DNA of 64,000 nucleotides from Micavibrio aeruginosavorus_D (GTDB taxonomy: Bacteria > Pseudomonadota > Alphaproteobacteria > Micavibrionales > Micavibrionaceae): contig NZ_CP195303.1 in assembly GCF_051245535.1 (NCBI RefSeq), forward strand, positions 744,001 to 808,000. Direction: 5' to 3'. A model generated the notes under the pieces. It made no database searches. It saw nothing but the letters and a program-made list of their open reading frames with translations, and had not been told where the DNA came from. Made by a program: the position numbers and the translations under genes. This document shows, in pieces, positions 1 to 8,477 of the stretch. Numbering within the stretch: the first letter of the stretch is position 1; each line of letters opens with the position of its first letter.

Positions 1-1849
1 TTGTTTCTTCAGCAACAACGTCCGCATCGTCCCCACGTGTGGCGACACGATACACTTCGCCAGCCTGATAGGTGCGGCGGGCGCGTTCAACAAATTCAAT
101 CGAGGCGTTCTGGATCGCCGGGCGGCGTCCCGGAACCGGGGCATTGACCGCAATTTTTTCGGCGGGCTCTTCGACGGGTTCCTCGGCGGCGGTAATAACC
201 GCTGCATCATCAGCACCGTCATCTGTTGCTACAGATTCTTGTTCGCCTGCGGCCGGGGCAATGGCGGCCATATCGGCGGCGCTATCATCCACGAGATCTT
301 CTTCAACTTTGGCTGTAACCGCCGGTTTTTCTGCCGGAATTGGTGCGTTCTTTGCGATTTTCTGAACTTTGATAACGCGTGTTTTAATCGGTTCCGCTTT
401 TTCCGCGATGATCTCTTCCGGTTGCTCTTCTGCGTCCGGCGCTTTGCTCAGAATAATCGGCGCGGGTTTGGCCTCTTCCGGCTCAACAATCTTTTCGGCG
501 ACAATTTTCGGTGCCGGGGTTTCTTCAACCGCTTTTTCGGTTTCTTTTACGGCCACGGCGGCAACCACGGGCGCTTCCGGTTTTTTCTCCGGTGCGGGTG
601 TTTGTTCTTGCGCCGGCGCTGCGGCCACGGTTGCAACGGGTGATGCCGGAACCGGCGGAACGGACGGGTCAGCCGATTGAACTTTGGACAACGTAATCGT
701 ATCGGACGCAATGCGGCCCGTCTGCATCAACACGCGGTCAATGCCCGGCGCATCGGTTTTACCCTTCATGCTGATCGGGAATGATGTGGTCGCGCCAACA
801 TCCGGTGCGCGGGGCGCATTGGCGGGCATGCTTTCGATTTGTGCGATAACTTTTTCGGCTTCCGGCGGCAGCGGTGGTGGCTCGGCCTTCACGACTTCCG
901 GTGCGGGTTTGCGCACGGGGGCATTTTGCGGCTTTGGTGCAATGATGGCCGTGTATCCATCGGGGTTTTTGCTGACCGTTCCCTGTTTCGGGGCGCTGGC
1001 CGCAACGACCACATCGCGGATTTCAACCTTTTGTTTTTGCGCCAATTGCTGCGGGGCGGGTGCCGATATGGGCTTCGACGGAACCGTCTTCACAACTGGT
1101 TCAGACGGCGCAACGGCGACCGTTTCAGTTTTTGGTGTTTCAATCTTGGCGGCCGCAATTTTCGGCGCCGGGGCTTGCACCGGAACACGGACCGGAGCGG
1201 GTGCAATGACAGGCTTTTGTTGCGCTTGTGCGGCCACAGGTTCCGGCGCCGTCAGCATGCCGGAGAACGCGGCGCTTTTTGTGGTTTTAGCAGGGTGTGT
1301 TTCCGATGAAATTTCAATCGTTGCCGGTGCATCCATAATCGGCGCAACGGGTTTCGGTTGCGCCAGTTTCTGAACCGGTTTTTGAACCGTTTTTTGAATG
1401 GGCGCAGGCTGGGGCGCTGCATCACCACTCAACACACCCAGATCAATTTCCACCCCATCAGTACGCGGAGCCGGAATATTGCGGATATTGGTTGTCGGCG
1501 GAACGGCGGCCACGGCGCGAACGTGTTGTTCTTTGACGGGTTTTTGTTCAACCGGTTTTGCTGCTCCCGATAAAACCGCGCCAACATTGCTGGGCACGGC
1601 AATAGCTGGGCCCGTCATAGACGGGCCTGTCAGTGACATGGGGGCTTTTGTCGCAGGTGCGGCGGCGGCTGGGGCTTTCGCTTTTGGCGCAGCCACAGGG
1701 CCTGATTGCATCTGTTCAAAAGCCTGCATCGTCAATTCGTCGGCAGACAGGGCGTTATCGGCCGCCATGGCGTGCGAACCATACCCGACCGTGCCGAGGG
1801 CGATGGCTGTCCCCGTCATCAGTGTCAGTATGGTGCGCGATAATGTCAT
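1..1849 (-). CDS. Pro/Ala-rich exported protein of unknown function (3' end outside window)
   Basis: An open frame runs without a stop from an ATG at 1849 to the window edge, giving at least 616 residues; the stop lies beyond position 1. Residues 1-29 form a signal peptide with a hydrophobic stretch and an AMA-type cleavage site, so the product should be exported to the periplasm or beyond. The rest is low complexity, dominated by Pro, Ala, Val, Lys and Glu, with many KP, AP and PAP motifs and acidic stretches near the visible end. This resembles periplasm-spanning or linker proteins rather than an enzyme. No catalytic motif was recognised. An AGGGA about 8 nt upstream could be the ribosome site. 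It lies 66 bp downstream of suhB on the same strand. The unseen C-terminus may carry the functional domain. The frame is certain; the function is unknown. Confidence 0.85.
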   Translation of the reverse strand, partial: MTLSRTILTLMTGTAIALGTVGYGSHAMAADNALSADELTMQAFEQMQSGPVAAPKAKAPAAAAPATKAPMSLTGPSMTGPAIAVPSNVGAVLSGAAKPVEQKPVKEQHVRAVAAVPPTTNIRNIPAPRTDGVEIDLGVLSGDAAPQPAPIQKTVQKPVQKLAQPKPVAPIMDAPATIEISSETHPAKTTKSAAFSGMLTAPEPVAAQAQQKPVIAPAPVRVPVQAPAPKIAAAKIETPKTETVAVAPSEPVVKTVPSKPISAPAPQQLAQKQKVEIRDVVVAASAPKQGTVSKNPDGYTAIIAPKPQNAPVRKPAPEVVKAEPPPLPPEAEKVIAQIESMPANAPRAPDVGATTSFPISMKGKTDAPGIDRVLMQTGRIASDTITLSKVQSADPSVPPVPASPVATVAAAPAQEQTPAPEKKPEAPVVAAVAVKETEKAVEETPAPKIVAEKIVEPEEAKPAPIILSKAPDAEEQPEEIIAEKAEPIKTRVIKVQKIAKNAPIPAEKPAVTAKVEEDLVDDSAADMAAIAPAAGEQESVATDDGADDAAVITAAEEPVEEPAEKIAVNAPVPGRRPAIQNASIEFVERARRTYQAGEVYRVATRGDDADVVAEET

Positions 1850-1915
1850 GGCGGTATTCCCTGTAAAAAATTTATTCTTTTATGCCGTCTTTAAACAAGA
1901 GTGGAATGCGGCGCG

Positions 1916-2719
1916 TTATTCGTTCGCCGCATTCGCCAAAATTTTGCGCAGTGTTTCAAACAGCGAGTCATTGGTGGCCAGAACATCGCCGTCATAAATC
2001 GGGTTGCCCTTGCCGGGATTTTTGATCGTGCCAATGAAACCACCGGCTTCCTTGACGATCAATGCGCCAGCGGCAACATCCCACGGCTTCAGATCGGCTT
2101 CCCAATAGCCTTCGAACCGTCCGGCGGCGACATAGGCCAGATCCAGCGAAGCGGCCCCGTTGCGGCGGAAACCAGCCGTTTGCGACAAAATGGCGTTCAA
2201 TTGACGCATATAGGTCGGGCGATCACCACGGGTCAGAGCCGGGGCCCCGCCAGCAATAACCGACAGCGTCAGATCACGACGGCCAGACACGCGCAGGCGT
2301 TTGTTGCGGACGAACGCACCGCCGCCTTTTTCCGCGCGGAACATTTCGTCCTTGATCGGGTCATAAATAATCCCGGCGACGATTTCACCGCGTGTTTCCA
2401 AGCCGATTGAAATGGCCCAGTGCGGCAGACCGTGCAGGAAGTTGTTGGTGCCATCCAGCGGGTCGATAATGAAACGGTTTTCACCGTCACGGCCTTTAAC
2501 CTCGCCGCTTTCTTCCATCAGGAAGGAAAAGTCCGGGCGGGCTTTGGACAGTTCTTCGTAAATAATGGATTCAGCGCGACGGTCGGCGGCGGACACGAAA
2601 TCAGCCGGGCCTTTCATCGACACTTGCAATTGTTCGACTTCGCCAAAATCGCGAAGCAGGGAACGGGCCGCTTTTTCTGCAGCCCGGAGCATGACATTGA
2701 CGTTTGGCGATAGGGCCAT
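1916..2719 (-). CDS. suhB: Inositol monophosphatase family protein (SuhB-like)
   Basis: A 267-residue protein of the usual length for the IMPase/SuhB family. It shows the metal-binding motif DPLDGTNNF at residues 86-94, an upstream EES pair at 69-71 and the second family signature WDVAAGALIVKEAGG at about 213-227. These residues bind the Mg ions used to hydrolyse myo-inositol phosphates. In bacteria SuhB-type proteins also act in rRNA transcription antitermination, and which role applies here cannot be told from sequence. The start is preceded by an AAGAGAG purine stretch. It lies 100 bp downstream of dciA on the same strand, so the two could be co-transcribed. Family assignment is secure; substrate is not. 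Confidence 0.93.
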   Translation of the reverse strand: MALSPNVNVMLRAAEKAARSLLRDFGEVEQLQVSMKGPADFVSAADRRAESIIYEELSKARPDFSFLMEESGEVKGRDGENRFIIDPLDGTNNFLHGLPHWAISIGLETRGEIVAGIIYDPIKDEMFRAEKGGGAFVRNKRLRVSGRRDLTLSVIAGGAPALTRGDRPTYMRQLNAILSQTAGFRRNGAASLDLAYVAAGRFEGYWEADLKPWDVAAGALIVKEAGGFIGTIKNPGKGNPIYDGDVLATNDSLFETLRKILANAANE

Positions 2720-2819
2720 GGTTTTACTCTCTTTGTATCTGTCTGGTAATGAGAACGAGGTTTGTCCCTGTTACGTTTTTTGTCTGCTCTCGTATTTCGA
2801 TAAGTCGGATTCTTATACC

Positions 2820-3305
2820 CTAGGTTTGGCGGTCTTGTAAAATCGAAGTTCCAAGCCGGGCCAGCCGTTCTTTTATGTCAGGATCTTCTACTTTTTCAAG
2901 GAGTTGATTGAGTTCGAGGTGCTGGGTCGCCGACAAGGGTTTGCGGGGACGCAGGGCAGAGGCGCGTTTCTTCATATCCTGCTCGCTCACCACCAAGGGG
3001 ACGAAGCGGATGGCGGCCACCAATTGTTCGCCAAAAATCTGGTTAATTCGCTCTAGAATCAAGTCCTTACGGTAATGGAGCAGGGTGGCATCGGCCGACC
3101 CGGCGGCGATGTCCAGCGAGACTTCGGCGTGCTTCTGGTTGGGCACTTTCCGGAATCGCAATTCAGCGGGATGGCAACGATCGGCCACATCCGCGCCGAC
3201 AATGTCGGCCCAGTGCGTGACAAGGCGGCCCAGCATGATATATTTCCGGCTGAAAATTTTGCCGGTCACCTTGGGGATCGCTTCTGAAAGCTGACGGAGA
3301 CTCAT
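2820..3305 (-). CDS. dciA: DUF721/DciA-family protein, putative DnaB helicase loader
   Basis: A 161-residue protein from an ATG at 3305. The first 90 residues carry the DUF721 (DciA) pattern: a short helix, a conserved HWADIVG segment, then a beta-rich part ending in QIFGEQLVAAIRFV. DciA proteins load or activate the replicative helicase DnaB in bacteria that lack DnaC. The C-terminal half (about 60 residues) is charged and likely flexible. An upstream TTG at 3341 would add 12 residues but is less likely. The ATG shares two bases with the ATG of divergent mutY, the sequence CATG serving both strands, so each promoter must lie in the other gene or in shared sequence. No clear Shine-Dalgarno precedes this start. 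Confidence 0.8.
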   Translation of the reverse strand: MSLRQLSEAIPKVTGKIFSRKYIMLGRLVTHWADIVGADVADRCHPAELRFRKVPNQKHAEVSLDIAAGSADATLLHYRKDLILERINQIFGEQLVAAIRFVPLVVSEQDMKKRASALRPRKPLSATQHLELNQLLEKVEDPDIKERLARLGTSILQDRQT

Positions 3306-4440
3306 GCCATCGACTATGCCGATCCAGCGCCCTTCGCACAAGAAAAAGGAAAGGGCCCAAACTGACCTTTTCCGGGCGCAAATGCTGGCCTGGTACGATA
3401 CTCATGCGCGGGTTCTGCCATGGCGCGCAAAGCCCGGTTTTACGGCAAATCCGTATCATGTATGGCTGTCCGAAGTGATGTTGCAACAGACCACGGTTCA
3501 GGCGGTTATCCCCTATTTCGGAAAATTTGTGGATAAGTGGCCGACCGTTCATGATCTGGCAATGGCTCCGTCGGAAGAGGTCATGACCGCTTGGGCGGGT
3601 CTTGGGTACTATGCGCGGGCCAGAAATTTGCATAAATGCGCCCAGGTTGTTTCACGTGAAAACAAAGGGAAATTTCCTAACGCATTGGAAAAATTAAAAA
3701 AACTTCCCGGCATTGGCGATTACACGGCGGCGGCGATTGCGGCCATTGCCTTTGACCGGCCTGCGACGGTCATTGATGGAAACGTGGACCGGGTGATCAG
3801 CCGATACTACGCCGTGACCGACCCATTGCCCGGATCAAAGCCGGAAATCCGCGCTTTGGCCGCTGGATTGGCCGAGGGTCGCACAGATCGTCCGGGGGAT
3901 TTTGCCCAATCGATGATGGATTTGGGGGCGACCATCTGCATCCCGAAAAACCCGCGCTGTGATTTATGCCCGGTGCGGGATGGGTGTGCGGGCCGGGCGC
4001 AGGGCATTGCGGCGGATTTACCCGCCAAAGCGCCAAAGAAGGCCCAGCCGCAACGTTGGGGCCTGATTTACTGGATTACCAATCCTGCGGGGGATGCGGT
4101 GTTGCTGGAACGGCGTCCGGATACCGGGATGCTGGGCGGCATGGTTGGTCTGCCCACTACGGAATGGGCCGATCGCCCGGTGCCCAAGGGGCGGAAAAAG
4201 CCCGATATTAGCGATTATGTCACCGACCGGTATCCGGGGCTGGAACGGGTGCGGGATAATCCCGGCGCGATCCGCCATACCTTTACCCATTTCGATCTGG
4301 ATCTGATCGGGGTGGCGTGCCGGGCCAAAAAGGGCTTTGCCCCGGAGCCCGGCCAATTCTGGCATACGCTGGCCGCATTGTCAGAAATCGGATTTCCAAC
4401 TGTGTTTAAAAAATTCGTAAATCTTTGTATTCTAAAATAA
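3304..4440 (+). CDS. mutY: A/G-specific adenine DNA glycosylase
   Basis: A 378-residue base-excision repair enzyme that removes adenine mispaired with 8-oxoguanine. The sequence shows the helix-hairpin-helix LPGIGDYTAAA at 134-144, catalytic Asp158 in VIDGNV, the conserved Glu57 in SEVMLQQT, and a 4Fe-4S cluster motif with cysteines 212, 219, 222 and 228 (C-X6-C-X2-C-X5-C). The C-terminal 140 residues form the MutT-like 8-oxoG recognition domain. The ATG at 3304 is chosen because GGAG sits 4 nt upstream; ATG 3316 is an alternative. The start overlaps the divergent dciA start. Confidence 0.95.
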   Translation: MPSTMPIQRPSHKKKERAQTDLFRAQMLAWYDTHARVLPWRAKPGFTANPYHVWLSEVMLQQTTVQAVIPYFGKFVDKWPTVHDLAMAPSEEVMTAWAGLGYYARARNLHKCAQVVSRENKGKFPNALEKLKKLPGIGDYTAAAIAAIAFDRPATVIDGNVDRVISRYYAVTDPLPGSKPEIRALAAGLAEGRTDRPGDFAQSMMDLGATICIPKNPRCDLCPVRDGCAGRAQGIAADLPAKAPKKAQPQRWGLIYWITNPAGDAVLLERRPDTGMLGGMVGLPTTEWADRPVPKGRKKPDISDYVTDRYPGLERVRDNPGAIRHTFTHFDLDLIGVACRAKKGFAPEPGQFWHTLAALSEIGFPTVFKKFVNLCILK

Positions 4441-4489
4441 TTCTGTCATCCTTGGCGGGGTGTGCAGGTTTTTAGAGGGGATTTATAGA

Positions 4490-5470
4490 ATGTTTTTTCA
4501 AAACTCTGATGTGAGTATGCGGACCCGCCTGTGCGTGATCCCGACATTGATGGTGATGGCGCTGGTTGGGGTCTCGCCCAAGGCCGTGATGGCGCAGGAT
4601 GCGGTCGTAGATGCTGCTCCGGTTGCTGATCCGCTGATGGGTGATGATGGCAAGCTGAAGCCGATCACGGATCAATATATTGAGATGAGCATTGAGAATT
4701 TGTCCAAGATGTATTGGGCGCTTGGGTTGCCCAGTCTGGACCGTGAGGCGGATATTGATACTTATCTGCTGATCAATGAATGCGACATGTATCGCAAATT
4801 TTATCACAACGATTTTGAATGGCAGGAAATTCGCCGGGTAACGCGCGATGCCATCCAAAAAAGTCTGGGGACCTATCCGCAGAAATTTGAAGTGATTATG
4901 CCCCTTTATCTGGACCGTTATGATCTGGGGACTGAACGTTTCCTGATCCAGCCAGATTCACAGTTTGTGGGGGTTACGCGTCTGGATACACGCTATAATG
5001 CGACAAATGAAGAGATTTGCGGTTCCAAAAGGATGCTTGAAAACTATCCGCGAAATCTTGTTCTGAATTTTACATCCCCCTTTAATCTAAAGGATATTCC
5101 TGTAAAGCCCGAAGTGGCGGAATTTTATATGCAGGAAGCCATGCGGCAGTATGAAGGGTTGCCACCGAAACTGAAAATGGCGGCGTATGAACGCGTCGCC
5201 TTTGTGCGGCTAAAGGTGTCGATGTTGCAATTCAAAGAATTCAGACGCGTCGGCCAGGGGCCGTTGAAAGGCGTGTTCTTCTCCCAGATTGACGGCTATG
5301 AAATTTTCGCCGATCAGGACAAGCGTCTGCTGATGTATTCCGAAGACTTCTCCAATGGCCGGATTAAACGTCGCCGGGTCGGACCTGACGGCGTTATGGC
5401 GGAAGATACGGGGCCCATCATTCCATCGGACGAAAAGTCACTTTTAAGCCCGACGAGACTGGAACAGTAA
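4490..5470 (+). CDS. Exported protein of unknown function
   Basis: A 326-residue protein from ATG 4490, chosen because GAGGGG lies about 9 nt upstream; an earlier in-frame start at 4460 has no such site. Residues 1-35 form a signal peptide ending in VMA before QDAVV, so the mature protein is probably periplasmic. The mature part is moderately acidic and rich in Tyr, Asp and Met. It mentions no catalytic motif I know; a single early Cys pair is not in a lipobox. The stop codon lies inside a 23-bp palindrome shared with the 3' end of ccrM. It follows mutY by 49 bp and might be read through from it. No family was recognised. Confidence 0.82.
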   Translation: MFFQNSDVSMRTRLCVIPTLMVMALVGVSPKAVMAQDAVVDAAPVADPLMGDDGKLKPITDQYIEMSIENLSKMYWALGLPSLDREADIDTYLLINECDMYRKFYHNDFEWQEIRRVTRDAIQKSLGTYPQKFEVIMPLYLDRYDLGTERFLIQPDSQFVGVTRLDTRYNATNEEICGSKRMLENYPRNLVLNFTSPFNLKDIPVKPEVAEFYMQEAMRQYEGLPPKLKMAAYERVAFVRLKVSMLQFKEFRRVGQGPLKGVFFSQIDGYEIFADQDKRLLMYSEDFSNGRIKRRRVGPDGVMAEDTGPIIPSDEKSLLSPTRLEQ

Positions 5471-5487
5471 CCTTTAAAAGGTTACTG
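5465..5487. terminator. 23-bp perfect palindrome between convergent genes, likely bidirectional terminator
   Basis: Two 11-base arms around a single central A form a perfect palindrome (CAGTAACCTTT, then A, then AAAGGTTACTG). The TAA stop of the exported-protein gene (5468-5470) and the stop of ccrM (read as TTA on the plus strand, 5482-5484) both lie inside it. No long T-run follows, so termination efficiency is uncertain. Confidence 0.5.
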
Positions 5488-6699
5488 CAATGTCCTTGCC
5501 TCGGTGCCCGCCGCGTCCGGGCGCTTGGCCAGTTCCGTGCGCAGTTTCTGGCGCAAATTGTCGATGGGTTGGTAATTCTTGCCATCACGGTAATGCCAAT
5601 AGGTCCAGCCGTTGCAGGACGGCGCGCCTTGGGCTGCGGCGCCCATGCGGTGGATGGATCCGCGCTGCTGGCCGCCTTCGGGTGTGTCGGTGACAAGGTT
5701 GCCGTCCGCGCCGACCTTGGCCGTGATTTCATGTTTTGAATCGGTCAAAACCGCCCCGGGTTTCAGCAAGCCACGTTCAATCAACCAGCCAAACGGGATC
5801 CGTTGTTCCTCGCGCTTGGACACGGTTTGCAGCAAATCATTGTCGATTTCGGCCTTGGTTTCGGCAATGCGCTTGGTCGCGGCCTTGATATAGGAATCCT
5901 CACGATCAATGCCGATCCAGTTGCGTTTCATCTTTTTCGCCACGGCGCCTGTGGTGCCGGTGCCAAAGAATGGGTCCAAAACCGTATCGCCCGGCAGGGT
6001 CGAGGCCATCAGTACGCGGTAGAGCAGGGCTTCCGGTTTCTGGGTCGGGTGGGCTTTTTCGCCGTTATCATCCTTCAACCGTTCGCCGCCCGTGCACAGC
6101 GGCAGGAACCAGTCGCTGCGCATTTGCACGTCTTCGTTCAAGGCTTTCATGGCGTCATAGTTAAAGCGGTATTTGGATTTTTCGGATTTGGCGGCCCAGA
6201 TTAGGGTTTCGTGCGCGTTGGTAAAGCGGCGGCCGCGGAAATTGGGCATCGGGTTGGCCTTGCGCCAGACAATGTCGTTCAGCACCCAGAACCCCAGATC
6301 CTGCAGGATCGCGCCCAGGCGGAAGATGTTGTGATAGCTGCCAATGACCCAGATTGACCCGTCATCGGTCAGCAAATCGCGCGCAGCCGAGAGCCAGTCT
6401 CTTGTGAAATCATCGTAAGCTTTCAGGCTAGAGAATTGATCCCAATGGTCATCACAGGCATCGACCTTGGAATTGTCCGGGCGATGCAATTCGCCCCCCA
6501 ATTGCAGGTTATAAGGCGGATCGGCAAAGATCATATCCACCGACCCCTTGGGCAAAGACCGCATCACCGCCGCGCAATCACCCTTTTGAATGGTGTTCAG
6601 GGGCAAAATACCGTTTGATTCCAATGGCTTTTTTGTTGTTTTTGCCTTGGTGACCGAGGTTTTTGTAGTGGTTTTGCCGGTGGTTTTCTTCGGAGCCAT
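5482..6699 (-). CDS. ccrM: Cell-cycle-regulated DNA adenine methyltransferase (GANTC)
   Basis: A 405-residue beta-class N6-adenine methyltransferase; motif IV DPPY at 60-63 precedes motif I DPFFGTGTTG at 242-251. The C-terminal region around residue 345 has the CcrM-specific pattern GSIHRMGAAAQG followed by SCNGW, part of the DNA-binding domain of GANTC enzymes. CcrM methylates GANTC late in the alphaproteobacterial cell cycle and affects transcription of cell-cycle genes. The start ATG 6699 gives a Lys/Thr-rich N-terminal extension of about 30 residues before the catalytic core, longer than I recall for Caulobacter CcrM. It is downstream of rnhB, a common alphaproteobacterial neighbour, and its 5' region holds nine GANTC sites, which suggests autoregulation by methylation. 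Confidence 0.95.
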   Translation of the reverse strand: MAPKKTTGKTTTKTSVTKAKTTKKPLESNGILPLNTIQKGDCAAVMRSLPKGSVDMIFADPPYNLQLGGELHRPDNSKVDACDDHWDQFSSLKAYDDFTRDWLSAARDLLTDDGSIWVIGSYHNIFRLGAILQDLGFWVLNDIVWRKANPMPNFRGRRFTNAHETLIWAAKSEKSKYRFNYDAMKALNEDVQMRSDWFLPLCTGGERLKDDNGEKAHPTQKPEALLYRVLMASTLPGDTVLDPFFGTGTTGAVAKKMKRNWIGIDREDSYIKAATKRIAETKAEIDNDLLQTVSKREEQRIPFGWLIERGLLKPGAVLTDSKHEITAKVGADGNLVTDTPEGGQQRGSIHRMGAAAQGAPSCNGWTYWHYRDGKNYQPIDNLRQKLRTELAKRPDAAGTEARTLQ

Positions 6700-6731
6700 G
6701 ATTGTGCCTGTTCTGTGGATAAGTAATCCCA

Positions 6732-6862
6732 GAATCATGAATCATTGGCGATTCCCCGTCAACACTTAAATTCGATTCAATGTGTAGAGTCAGTGCGTTA
6801 TGGGTGAGTCTTGAGTCCAAAACAAAAGAAGAACGGAGTCAGATTTCCGTGGTTTTTGAGTC
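6732..6862. promoter_or_regulatory. Cluster of nine GANTC methylation sites upstream of ccrM
   Basis: GANTC occurs at 6732, 6739, 6750, 6774, 6787, 6806, 6813, 6836 and 6858 within 131 bp. Chance expectation is about one per 256 bp. The cluster fills the gap between the stop of rnhB and the start of ccrM. These are substrates of the enzyme encoded immediately downstream, so methylation feedback on ccrM transcription is a natural reading. Confidence 0.85.
6734..6762 (-). promoter_or_regulatory. Possible ccrM promoter overlapped by GANTC sites
   Basis: On the minus strand TTGACG (6762-6757) is followed after 17 bp by CATGAT (6739-6734), a fair sigma-70 match at -35 and a weak one at -10. Two GANTC sites overlap the -10 and one sits in the spacer. 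No CtrA-type TTAA-N7-TTAA pair was found here. Confidence 0.4.
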
Positions 6863-6864
6863 CG

Positions 6865-7482
6865 TTAGCGGGCCGCGCCAGCAACCTTTTTAATCGGCGC
6901 AAAACTTTGCCGGTGATGGGGGGTGATACCATGTTCGGCGATGGCGGCCATGTGAATGGCCGTGCCATAGCCCGCATTCTTGCTCCAGCCATAGACCGGG
7001 TATTGGGTGCATAGGCTCTCCATGATCCGGTCCCGTGTGACCTTCGCCAGAATGCTGGCGGCGGCGATGGAGCGGCTTAAGGAATCTCCCTTTACCACCG
7101 TCTGGATGGTGCAGGGGAGTTTGGGTTTCTGGTTCCCATCGACCAAGGCTTTCCAGCCTGGCTGCCCTCCGGCCACCTCAAACGCCTTGGTCATGGCGTG
7201 CAGGCTGGCGCGCAGGATGTTCATCTGGTCAATTTCATCGACGCTGGCCTCGGCAATGCCGCAGACGCAATGGGTGAGGATCAGGTCGAACAGGGCATCG
7301 CGCTTCTTGGCGGTCAGCTTTTTACTGTCATTCACCCCGGCCCAGAAATCCAGATTACGGGCGGCGGGCGGGACATGGACACAGGCCGCCACAACCGGGC
7401 CAGCCAGCGGGCCGCGCCCGGCTTCGTCCAGCCCGCATACGGGGCCGTTGAAACCGTCTTCCAGATCGAATGAACAGGACAT
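6865..7482 (-). CDS. rnhB: Ribonuclease HII
   Basis: A 205-residue enzyme that cleaves RNA in RNA-DNA hybrids and misincorporated ribonucleotides. The signature GLDEAGRGPLAGP is at 17-29 with catalytic Asp19 and Glu20; NDSKKL and LVDGNQ supply the further conserved acidic positions. Length is normal for the family. It is upstream of ccrM on the same strand, 165 bp apart, and the intervening DNA is dense in GANTC. A palindromic repeat lies upstream of its start. Confidence 0.96.
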   Translation of the reverse strand: MSCSFDLEDGFNGPVCGLDEAGRGPLAGPVVAACVHVPPAARNLDFWAGVNDSKKLTAKKRDALFDLILTHCVCGIAEASVDEIDQMNILRASLHAMTKAFEVAGGQPGWKALVDGNQKPKLPCTIQTVVKGDSLSRSIAAASILAKVTRDRIMESLCTQYPVYGWSKNAGYGTAIHMAAIAEHGITPHHRQSFAPIKKVAGAAR

Positions 7483-7530
7483 AAGGTGTTTTTTAATGGG
7501 GGGCCGATGGTTTGAACAGACATCAACGCT

Positions 7531-7592
7531 GCGTCATCCCCCGGTTTATCCGGGGGATCCATGGATTGCCCGGATAAACCGGGCAATGACGC
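7531..7592. repeat. Palindromic intergenic repeat, copy 1
   Basis: A 62-bp inverted repeat begins GCGTCATCCC and ends ATGACGC; both arms contain CCGGTTTATCCGG-type sequence and meet at ATCCATGGAT. It resembles the widespread GTCATCCC palindromic repeats of alphaproteobacterial intergenic DNA. It lies between the divergent starts of rnhB and the next gene. Confidence 0.8.
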
Positions 7593-7673
7593 GGTTGTGG
7601 TTTTGGGGATTTTTCTTGCCCCCTGTGGATAGGGCTGGCATGGTCGATTTTCTGTTTTCATAAGGTTTAATTG

Positions 7674-8477
7674 ATGACCCTGAACACACGCCCCTTTACC
7701 ATTCCCGATGCCTTGTTGCGCGATCTTGCCGCCGCTAAGGGCGAGGGTATGACCGCGATCCTGCATGACCATGCCGGAGCGTTGGGGGATTATGATGCGG
7801 TGAAGGGATGGTATAAACGTCTGTCCCGGGAATTTAACTGGGTCGGCGCGACGCTGATGTTCAATGTGGTGAAGGATTACCACGACCGGGAAATGGCCGG
7901 GGATATGCGGTACCGCCAAACCATCACCATGAAGGATGGCGTGCCCGCAGCCTATAGCCGTTTTCTGCATCTGTCCCGTGACACGCAAACCCGCCGGATG
8001 GATTGTACGAAGGTGGAAGAAACCATCATCGCCGATCCGGCCGATTTGCGTGATTTATCGTTGTTCCGGTTTATGTATGACGACATCACCGCCGCATCCG
8101 CCGCCATGGGCCGGGCGCGGGTGATTACTGAACTGGGCGTTGGGTTGGCGCAACGCAAATTCCGCGTGATGGCCAAACAGGCCGCACAAGGGGATGCGCG
8201 GGCGCAATCTCTGCTTAATCGCGACTGGATTGCGGTGACGTTGAAATTCGTTGAACGGATGGGGTTTACACCCACGGACGTGATCGTGCCGGATACGGAT
8301 TCGCCCGATGCCACACCGCAAATTCGCATTTCGCGTGAAACTGGCGTAGGCGCACCGCTCCCTCTGGCACCTTATGTCGCGGATAAGCGTATTTGTGTGC
8401 CGTATGATGGCGGGCGTGGATTGGATGTGTTGCGGGATTATTTGCAAACACAACGGCTCAGCGCGAATACTTTTTAA
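7674..8477 (+). CDS. Conserved-looking cytoplasmic protein of unknown function
   Basis: A 267-residue protein from ATG 7674; an in-frame TTG at 7671 precedes it but is less likely. AAGG about 10 nt upstream is a weak ribosome site. No signal peptide or membrane segment is evident. The sequence mixes charged helices with a stretch rich in Arg and Asp, and ends in a Pro-rich then basic segment. No catalytic motif was recognised. Codon use looks like that of its neighbours. It stands alone: rnhB is divergent and pepN is convergent, separated by a nested palindrome. The composition supports a real gene, but function is unknown. Confidence 0.75.
   Translation: MTLNTRPFTIPDALLRDLAAAKGEGMTAILHDHAGALGDYDAVKGWYKRLSREFNWVGATLMFNVVKDYHDREMAGDMRYRQTITMKDGVPAAYSRFLHLSRDTQTRRMDCTKVEETIIADPADLRDLSLFRFMYDDITAASAAMGRARVITELGVGLAQRKFRVMAKQAAQGDARAQSLLNRDWIAVTLKFVERMGFTPTDVIVPDTDSPDATPQIRISRETGVGAPLPLAPYVADKRICVPYDGGRGLDVLRDYLQTQRLSANTF

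Noticed and set aside
684..1373. Plus-strand frames across the Pro/Ala-rich gene
   Set aside because: They are shadows of a coherent minus-strand frame that has a signal peptide.
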